From assembly GCF_014930455.1 (NCBI RefSeq), contig NZ_JAAIYO010000006.1, forward strand, positions 1 through 64,000: a DNA stretch of 64,000 nt, written 5' to 3'. Of this stretch, positions 58,401-64,000 are shown piece after piece (position 1 is the first letter of the stretch; the number at the start of each line of letters is the position of its first letter). Source of the stretch: Corallococcus soli (GTDB taxonomy: Bacteria; Myxococcota; Myxococcia; Myxococcales; Myxococcaceae). The position numbers were made by a program, and so were the translations under genes. A model generated the notes under the pieces. The model worked only from the letters and a program-made list of their open reading frames with translations, did not search any database and was not told the DNA's origin.

Positions 58401-60031
58401 TGTTTCTGGAACTCCGGCGAGCCGAGCAGCAGCCCGGCGATGAGGGGCACGTCCACCGGAGGCGCCTCGTCCACGGCGCTCGCGGCCTCCCGCTTGCGTG
58501 ACAGCGCGGCGAGGATGGTCGCTCGCGTCTCCTCCGAAGGCTTCGCGCCCAGCAGCGCCTGCCCCAGCCCGTCCACCCACTCCACCGCGGTGGGCGCCTG
58601 CTTCGGCGCGAACGCATCCAGGGCCACCCGGGCCCCGGGCAGCCGGCCGCCCACGAGGTCCAGCCCGAAGTTGAGCCGCGACACCAGCGCGCCGCTGTTC
58701 ACCCACGGCCCGGCCACCTCCGGGAAGCCCGTGGGCGCGGGCGCGCGGTAGAGCGGCTCGCCCATCAACGCCAGGTGGCGCAGGAGCCGGGGCGTCACCT
58801 CCACCTGCGCGTCCGTCGCCCGCAGCGCGGACACCACGTATTCGAAGGGCGTCTTCACCTTCGCGGCGTGCGCCTGGGGTGACTGGAACTCCGGCGACTG
58901 GAACAGCGCGCGGTACACCGTGCGCAGGTCCCCCTTCGAGTCGAGGAACACCTTCGCCACGCGGTCCACCAGCTCCGGCGGTGGCGCGTCCGCGACGAAG
59001 CGCCGCGCCAGCTTGAGCGCCACATGGCGCGCGGTGGCGGGATGGTCCGCCAGCAGGTCCAACACCTGCTCCCCGTCCTGCTCACCACCGCCCGCGGGAA
59101 TGGCCTGTCCCAGCACCACCTTCGCGTCCGCGTCGTGCGCCACCCTCCGGAAGAGGAAGGCCGGCGCCTTGCGCGGCTTGCGGAGCGTCCAGCCGGTGAA
59201 GCAGCGCGCCACCTCGCGCACGTCGTCCTGCGTGTAGCCACCGTTCACGCCCAGCGTGTGCAGCTCCAGCAGCTCGCGCGCGTAGTTCTCGTTGAGGCCC
59301 AGCTTCGGCTTCGCCTCCTCGTCCTCCGCGCCGTCCAGCTCCAGCATCGCGGCGGCCTGCTGACGACGGAAGCGCTTCGGGTGGCGCAGCTCCTCCTGGC
59401 TCAGGCCCTCGCGCGTGCTGCGCCAGTTGTCGAGATAGAAGAGCATCGCCGGGTGGTGCGCCGTCGCGCCCAGCAGCTCGCGGAAGGTGCCGAAGACGTG
59501 CGGGCGGATGGCGTCGCGCTCGTAGGCCGTGGCCAGCCACTTCACCACGCCCTTGTCCTCGGAGACGTTGAAGTGGTTGAACCAGAAGTCCACCAGCACC
59601 TCCTCCAACTGGCGCGGGCTCTCCACCGCGCGCAGCACACGCGCCGAGGAGCGCTCGAAGGCGACGCGCGCCGGGCCCCGCTCGCGCTTCTCCTCGCGGG
59701 GCATCTCCCTGGGAGGCCGGGGGTAGTCCTCCACCAACTGCTCCATGGACATGCCCAGCGTGGGAAACGCCTGGAGCTTCGCTTCGAGCCCCGCTGGCAA
59801 CGCGGCTTCGGAAGGCGGCTGGAGCTGGGCCTCCACCCACCCGTCCACGCCCAGCCGCTTCACCTCCGCCAGGTCCCGGGCCGACGGGCCGTAGGCCAGC
59901 CGTTGCAGGACGTGCACCGCGCTCGCTTCATTGAAGGGCGCGGCGGGTGGCGCCTTTCGTGGCGCGACCTGCGACCGGGACGCACACGACAAGCACAGGG
60001 CCACCAGGGGCCAGACAAGGAGGGCGCGCAT
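58397..60031 (-). CDS. DUF1800 lipoprotein
   Basis: A 544-residue DUF1800 protein with a lipoprotein signal (WPLVALCLSC, Cys near 16). Family landmarks are HVLQRLAYGPSARDLAEVKRLGVDGWVEAQL, ESPRQLEEVLVDFWFNHFNV, GLNENYARELLELHTLGVNGGYTQDDVREVARCFTGWTL and HPATARHVALKLARRFVADAPP. Function unknown; mostly helical. It is translationally coupled to the DUF1501 gene downstream. The start at 60031 lies 74 nt from the stop of the upstream kinase gene on the same strand. Confidence 0.9.
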   Translation of the reverse strand: MRALLVWPLVALCLSCASRSQVAPRKAPPAAPFNEASAVHVLQRLAYGPSARDLAEVKRLGVDGWVEAQLQPPSEAALPAGLEAKLQAFPTLGMSMEQLVEDYPRPPREMPREEKRERGPARVAFERSSARVLRAVESPRQLEEVLVDFWFNHFNVSEDKGVVKWLATAYERDAIRPHVFGTFRELLGATAHHPAMLFYLDNWRSTREGLSQEELRHPKRFRRQQAAAMLELDGAEDEEAKPKLGLNENYARELLELHTLGVNGGYTQDDVREVARCFTGWTLRKPRKAPAFLFRRVAHDADAKVVLGQAIPAGGGEQDGEQVLDLLADHPATARHVALKLARRFVADAPPPELVDRVAKVFLDSKGDLRTVYRALFQSPEFQSPQAHAAKVKTPFEYVVSALRATDAQVEVTPRLLRHLALMGEPLYRAPAPTGFPEVAGPWVNSGALVSRLNFGLDLVGGRLPGARVALDAFAPKQAPTAVEWVDGLGQALLGAKPSEETRATILAALSRKREAASAVDEAPPVDVPLIAGLLLGSPEFQKQ

Positions 60032-60105
60032 GGTGCGGATGGGAACCCCGCGCGCGGCGAAAAGTTACCGCGCTTTTCGGAGGCGCCCCTGGAAGGCGCC
60101 GGACG

Positions 60106-61350
60106 TCAGTGCGGCATCGTCGCGAAGAACGACATGCCCAGGTGGACCGCGGACGCGACCACCAGCCCCGCGCCCACCAGCATGGCCAGCGTGACGGCCA
60201 TGGGGTTGCGGTCCGCCGCACGCAGGCCCTGGTGGAAGGTCTTCTTCAGGAGCGTGCGCTGGCATTGCACCGCGCACCGGCCGTCCAGCGCGGCATCCAG
60301 CGACAGCACCATGTCGTCCACGGAGGCGAAGCGCTCCGCAGGGTCCTTCTTCATTCCCTTCGCCACGAACCACAGCAGCTCCGCGGGCACCGGCCCCTGG
60401 GCGCTGTGGGCGTGCATCGAGAACAGGGAGGGCGAGCGCGTCTGCACGCCCTTCATGATGTCCGGCACCGACTGGAGTCCGTCCAGGTAGTGCGTCAGCC
60501 CGAGCAGCTCGTGGAAGAGCACGGACAGGCTGTAGATGTCGCTGCGCGCATCCATCTGGTCGTGTTCGCCGCGCGCCTGCTCCGGGGACATGTACAGGGG
60601 CGTGCCCACCACGGAGCCGACCTCCGTGTGCAGCGGACGCGCGGACGTGAGCCCCGTCGATGCGCTTCCAGCGCCCTCCGGAAGACTCGCCGGCGCGGGG
60701 GCGCCCACCTTGCGCGCCAGGCCCCAGTCCAGCACCGTCACCTCACCGAAGGGCCCGACCATGATGTTCGCGGGCTTCAGGTCGCGGTGGATGAAGCCCT
60801 TGCCGTGCGCGTACGACAGCGCGTGCAGCACGCCCCGGAAGATCTGCACCCGCACCTGGAACGGATAGCGCACGAGCGCGTCCAGGTCCGAGCGGCGCAG
60901 GCGGGCGATGATGGACTCCAGCGTCTCCCCCTGCAGGTGCTTCATCATGAAGAAGTAGCGGCCCTGCTCATCCACGCCCACGTCGTGCACCGGCACGATG
61001 TTCGGATGGTCCAGCGTGCCGACGGTGCGGATCTCCTCCACGAAGCGCAGCACGCGGTCCAGGTCCGCGCCCGGAGGCAGCCGCTTGAGGGCGACCTCCC
61101 GCTCGATGTCGTGGTCGCGCATCAGGACGACCTCGCCCATGCCGCCCTGTCCCAGGGGACGCACCTCTTCGAAGCGCTCGCGTTGCAGGGGCACCACGGT
61201 GGGCTGCTGCCCCGTCCACTGCACCCGGGGCAGCACCGTGTTGCGCCGGTTGGTCGTCGCGGACCCGGGCGTGAGCGTGGGCGCCAGCTCCGACTGCGAG
61301 GACGGAGTGATGAGCGTGTTTTCCAGGCCGGCCGAGAGCGTTTGCCTCAT
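60106..61350 (-). CDS. Hanks-type Ser/Thr protein kinase with C-terminal membrane segment
   Basis: A 414-residue kinase. The glycine loop is GQGGMG at 67-72, the ATP Lys is K89 (VALKRLPP), the catalytic loop HRDLKPAN at 188-195 and the metal-binding motif reads LDWGLA (208-212) with Trp in place of the Phe of DFG. GTPLYMSPEQARGE marks the end of the activation segment. The kinase domain ends near 345. After a short linker a single membrane segment (about 383-410, AVTLAMLVGAGLVVASAVHLG) ends the protein; nothing sizeable follows it. The first 58 residues are disordered. The start is ATG at 61350; longer readings upstream are antisense. Substrates unknown. Confidence 0.92.
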   Translation of the reverse strand: MRQTLSAGLENTLITPSSQSELAPTLTPGSATTNRRNTVLPRVQWTGQQPTVVPLQRERFEEVRPLGQGGMGEVVLMRDHDIEREVALKRLPPGADLDRVLRFVEEIRTVGTLDHPNIVPVHDVGVDEQGRYFFMMKHLQGETLESIIARLRRSDLDALVRYPFQVRVQIFRGVLHALSYAHGKGFIHRDLKPANIMVGPFGEVTVLDWGLARKVGAPAPASLPEGAGSASTGLTSARPLHTEVGSVVGTPLYMSPEQARGEHDQMDARSDIYSLSVLFHELLGLTHYLDGLQSVPDIMKGVQTRSPSLFSMHAHSAQGPVPAELLWFVAKGMKKDPAERFASVDDMVLSLDAALDGRCAVQCQRTLLKKTFHQGLRAADRNPMAVTLAMLVGAGLVVASAVHLGMSFFATMPH

Positions 61351-61448
61351 GGGACGCCAGGAATAGCAGGCACGCCGTGCGCGCGCCCACCTACGCGCAG
61401 TCCATGACGCAAGCGCGCGAAACCACTGGGCCAGCAGCCGGCCGAGCG

Positions 61449-62111
61449 TCAGTTCGTCGGCGTAAAGGGCACGTCCAGCACCGGCAATTTCGTAGCGCCG
61501 GGCAGGTCGTAATGCCACCACTCCATCTTGTTGCGCTTGAAACCCACCCCCTCCATGGCCGCGCGCAGCACCTCGCGGTGCTTGCGCGAGGCGGGCGTGC
61601 CGCCCATGTAGCCGTGGTGCGCCTTGGGGGTGAAGTCGTCGAAGGCGGTGGGCATCTCCACCTCGCCCCCGTCCGCCGTGGCCAGCGTCAGGTCCACCGC
61701 GCCGCCCCGGTTGTGGTTGGAGCCCTTCGCCGGGTTCGCCACGTAGCCAGGCTTGGGCAATATCTTCCACATCTCGTACTGCACCGCGCGCGGCCGGTAG
61801 CAGTCGTACACCTTCAGCCGGTAGCCCTGGGGGCGCAGCAGGTCCGCGGCCTTCGTCAGGCGCTGCACCGAGTCCTGCAACAACAGACACCGCGCCCCGT
61901 CCGGGTACACCTGGCGCTTGAGGAAGTTGTCCTCCGTCGCGTAGCGCAGGTCCAGGATGAGGTCCGGGATGACGGTGGCCGCGTCCACCAGCTCCACCTT
62001 CGGCGCGGCGGCCTTCGCCTTCGGAGCCGGCTTCGGCTTCGCATCCTCCGCCAGGGCCGGGGCGCCTCCCAGCAGCGCCAGGGTCAGCGCGAGTCGCGTC
62101 GTCGCGCGCAT
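61449..62111 (-). CDS. VanX-type D-alanyl-D-alanine dipeptidase
   Basis: A 220-residue exported zinc peptidase of the M15D family. A signal peptide (residues 1-21, ending in PALA-ED) is followed by an Ala/Lys/Pro-rich linker (25-40). The zinc site is His133 and Asp140 in GSNHNRGGAVD and His200 in EWWHYD, with catalytic Glu197; Arg106 of CYRPRAVQ is the transition-state Arg. It should cleave D-Ala-D-Ala or other D,D-dipeptides from peptidoglycan recycling rather than confer vancomycin resistance, since no vanHA genes are present. Its ATG shares one base with the queC stop, so the two are co-transcribed. Confidence 0.9.
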   Translation of the reverse strand: MRATTRLALTLALLGGAPALAEDAKPKPAPKAKAAAPKVELVDAATVIPDLILDLRYATEDNFLKRQVYPDGARCLLLQDSVQRLTKAADLLRPQGYRLKVYDCYRPRAVQYEMWKILPKPGYVANPAKGSNHNRGGAVDLTLATADGGEVEMPTAFDDFTPKAHHGYMGGTPASRKHREVLRAAMEGVGFKRNKMEWWHYDLPGATKLPVLDVPFTPTN

Positions 62112-62806
62112 CAGCGCACCCCTTCCACGTAGGGGGTGGGGTCCGGCACGCCGGCCTCCTGGAAGCCCTTCGCGCGCAAGAGGCAGCTGTCGCAGCGGCC
62201 ACACGCGCGGCCCTGGACGTCCGGGTCGTAGCAGGAGTGCGTCATCCCGTAGTCCACGCCCAGCTTCACGCCGGCCTGGATGATCTGCGCCTTGGTGAGG
62301 CCGGAGAGCGGCGCGTGCACCTGGAAGCGCGCGCCCTCCACGCCCGCCTTGGTGGCCAGCTGGGCCATGGCCTCGAAGGAGCGGATGAACTCCGGGCGGC
62401 AGTCGGGGTAGCCGCTGTAGTCCACCGCGTTGACGCCGATGTAGAGGTCCGTGGCGCCCACCACCTCCGCGAGCCCCAGCGCCAGGGAGAGGAACAGCGC
62501 GTTGCGCGCGGGCACGTAGGTGATGGGGACGTCGTGGGACATGGCGTCCTCCGAGCGGTCCTTGGGCACCGGGATGTCGTCCGTGAGGGCCGAGCCACCC
62601 ACCTGCCGCAGGTCCACCGTCACCACGCGCACGTCGCGCACGCCCATGGCCTGCGCCACCGTGCGCGCCCGCTCCAGCTCCACCGCGTGGCGCTGGCCGT
62701 AGGCGATGGACAGGCACACCGGCTCGAAGCCGTCCGCCTTCGCCATCGCCAGACAGGTCGTCGAATCCAGTCCGCCGGACAGGAGCACCACCGCACGCTT
62801 CGCCAT
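62111..62806 (-). CDS. queC: 7-cyano-7-deazaguanine synthase
   Basis: A 231-residue ATP-dependent enzyme of queuosine synthesis that converts 7-carboxy-7-deazaguanine to preQ0. The PP-loop SGGLDSTT lies at 10-17, and the zinc site is formed by four Cys in [18 protein letters not shown] near 195-212. [21 protein letters not shown] is the substrate-binding stretch typical of QueC. The ATG at 62806 is preferred over the GTG at 62818 because GGAGG sits 5 nt before it. It overlaps the dipeptidase gene by one base. No other queuosine genes are in the window. Confidence 0.94.
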   Translation of the reverse strand: MAKRAVVLLSGGLDSTTCLAMAKADGFEPVCLSIAYGQRHAVELERARTVAQAMGVRDVRVVTVDLRQVGGSALTDDIPVPKDRSEDAMSHDVPITYVPARNALFLSLALGLAEVVGATDLYIGVNAVDYSGYPDCRPEFIRSFEAMAQLATKAGVEGARFQVHAPLSGLTKAQIIQAGVKLGVDYGMTHSCYDPDVQGRACGRCDSCLLRAKGFQEAGVPDPTPYVEGVR

Positions 62807-62861
62807 GCCATCCTCCACTTCGGGCGGCGCACGTTACACGACGGGGCCGGGCCCCGGGGCT

Positions 62862-63470
62862 TCAGTCCTGCCGGTCGCCACTCACCGTGTACACGGTGGT
62901 GCAGGTGGCCGGCTGGCATTTGCAGTTCGGGCCCTTGCCCGGCAGGAAGACGTCCGTGAGCGTGCCGCACGCGAGCGACACGTCGTAGCCGTTTTCCGTG
63001 GGAGCGGGGATGGCGCCCTCGGGGACGCCCCCGTCCAGGCGCGAGCAGTCGCGCGCCACGTTGCGCGCCTGGCTGTCGCTCAGGAGCATCACGTTGAGGT
63101 TCTCCTCGATTTCGGAGTCCTCGCAGCCGGTGCCGCACGACGCGCGGGGCGCGGTGGCGCGGTGGGTGGAGTTGACGCTCTGGCCCGTGTAGCCGGCGTC
63201 GCGCGTGAAGCCCAGCACCGTGAGGAAGCCCGTGCCCGCGTCGGTGTCGCGGGAGAAGGTGCCCTCGAAGAAGAAGGAGCCCGCGTCGTCCAGCTGCGCG
63301 AACTCGCGCGAGCCCGCGTCGCAGGTGGTGCGCGCCGCGTCCAGCTTCGCCTGGAAGCGGAACGAGCCCAGCACCTGGTTGCCCGGGTACACGGGGTCCG
63401 TGAAACAGCCCACCGCGACGGCCAGGGCCGCCGCGGGGAAGAGCGCCAGCGCGAGTCGCTTCAGGTGCAT
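62862..63470 (-). CDS. Cys-rich lipoprotein, unknown function
   Basis: A 202-residue lipoprotein with signal peptide and lipobox AVAVGC (Cys near 22). The mature part contains a repeated theme of Asp-Ala-Gly (CDAGSREF, DDAGSFFFEG, DTDAGTGFL, RDAGYTGQ) and seven or more Cys, including CGTGCED and CKCQPATC, so disulphides are likely. The family is not recognised. The ATG at 63470 follows GGGGA; a longer reading upstream lacks signal character. It lies 55 nt upstream of queC on the same strand. Confidence 0.75.
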   Translation of the reverse strand: MHLKRLALALFPAAALAVAVGCFTDPVYPGNQVLGSFRFQAKLDAARTTCDAGSREFAQLDDAGSFFFEGTFSRDTDAGTGFLTVLGFTRDAGYTGQSVNSTHRATAPRASCGTGCEDSEIEENLNVMLLSDSQARNVARDCSRLDGGVPEGAIPAPTENGYDVSLACGTLTDVFLPGKGPNCKCQPATCTTVYTVSGDRQD

Positions 63471-63483
63471 GTCGTCCCCGAGG

Positions 63484-64000
63484 TTAGACGTCCAGCGACG
63501 CCAGGGCCAATTGGTGGAAGGCTTCACTGCGGGCCAGCACCTCGCCCACGTCCACGCGCGTCGGATCGCCGCCGCGCGAGGCCGCGTCCAGTTGGGCCAG
63601 CACGCGGCCCGCCGCCAGGGACGCCGGCATCGCGCGCCAGGCCGCCACCGCCGCAGCCTCCCACGTCAGCGCCGTGCCGGGGCGGGAGAGCTGTACGCCC
63701 GCGTCCCCCAGCGCCAGCGACAACGCGCACAGCCAGCCCAGCTCCACCGCGCCGAAGCAGCCCAGCGCGCCCGCGCCCAGCACCAGCGCGTCCGGCGACG
63801 TCAGGTACGCCTCCACGCCGCCCCTGGGGTCGACGGACAGGCGCACGTGCTCCGCGCCCAGCGCGGCGAGCACCGGCTTCAGCGCGACGTACAGGCGCGA
63901 CAGGCTCTCGCCCGTCACCGGCACCAGGCCCTCCGGCTCCGGGTGCTGGAAGTCCTGCGCGGGGCGGGCCAGCGCGGACACGGGAGCGCGCGGCGCGGGG
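63484..64000 (-). CDS. protein of unknown function, 5' end outside the window
   Basis: The frame is open from the right edge to the stop at 63484 (172 codons visible). A GTG at 63981 is an in-window start candidate, but the reading frame stays open to the edge, so the real start probably lies beyond it. The visible part is Ala/Leu-rich and helical (LALVLGAGALGCFGAVELGWLCALSLALGDAG-like composition) with no recognised motif. It ends 13 nt before the lipoprotein gene start on the same strand, suggesting one transcript. Confidence 0.6.
   Translation of the reverse strand, partial: PAPRAPVSALARPAQDFQHPEPEGLVPVTGESLSRLYVALKPVLAALGAEHVRLSVDPRGGVEAYLTSPDALVLGAGALGCFGAVELGWLCALSLALGDAGVQLSRPGTALTWEAAAVAAWRAMPASLAAGRVLAQLDAASRGGDPTRVDVGEVLARSEAFHQLALASLDV

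Noticed and set aside
61449-62111. Vancomycin-resistance cluster suggested by the VanX-like gene
   Set aside because: No vanH, vanA, vanR or vanS genes are nearby and the neighbour is queC; VanX-like dipeptidases are common in peptidoglycan recycling.
61351-62202. Upstream extension of the Ser/Thr kinase frame by 284 codons
   Set aside because: It overlaps the dipeptidase gene on the same strand in another frame; the kinase begins sensibly at 61350.

Overview
The window is one continuous, gene-dense stretch of high-GC chromosome with strong G/C preference at third codon positions, many GTG and TTG starts, and many secreted lipoproteins. Several families point to a myxobacterium of the Myxococcaceae (Corallococcus or Myxococcus type): a double-CXXCG protein beside a Cys-rich toxin-type lipoprotein, Hanks-type kinases, a giant kinase/ATPase/histidine-kinase fusion, and DUF1501/DUF1800 proteins. 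I see no tRNA, rRNA, IS element, prophage, CRISPR array or clear pseudogene. Genus assignment is inference.

Layout. 1-9.8 kb: envelope lipoproteins, a 2OG-Fe(II) oxygenase, a TPR protein and a hybrid sensor kinase. 9.9-14.7 kb: NAD-type isocitrate dehydrogenase; a minus-strand cupin / VKOR-DsbA fusion / SUI1 operon; and divergent ygfZ. 14.7-18.4 kb: two small membrane proteins and a tyrosine-degradation operon (fumarylacetoacetase, maleylacetoacetate isomerase, HPPD). 18.9-23.8 kb: a 1652-residue Ser/Thr kinase-ATPase-TPR-GAF-histidine kinase. 23.8-31.3 kb: methyltransferase, a stand-alone MshEN-like domain, a trypsin-like lipoprotein, serA and an FAD-linked oxidase. 31.5-43.5 kb: an Asp-rich repeat lipoprotein, a hydrolase, a beta-propeller/dihaem protein, an overlapping gene pair resembling a Pvc16-type protein plus partner, an outer-membrane protein/lipoprotein pair and a lytic transglycosylase. 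43.5-47.9 kb: nagB, pfkA, an acyl-CoA ligase and an FHA protein. 47.9-51.7 kb: a SitA/SitI-type toxin-immunity pair, a metallophosphoesterase and a zinc metalloprotease. 51.7-56.2 kb: a compact methionine-salvage operon (mtnB-D-C-P-A) ending in an extra class II aldolase. 56.3-64 kb: hydrolase, DUF1501/DUF1800 pair, Ser/Thr kinase, VanX-like dipeptidase, queC, a lipoprotein and a truncated gene.

The most interesting units are the sitAI-like pair (47889-49292), predicted to be a kin-discrimination toxin with its immunity protein, and the mtn operon, whose extra aldolase suggests that MtnP and MtnA may serve both methylthioadenosine salvage and a DHAP-shunt-like branch for 5'-deoxyadenosine. 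Next come the 11-unit alternating acidic repeat lipoprotein, the MshEN-only protein, the Pvc16-like pair and several perfect inverted repeats between genes.
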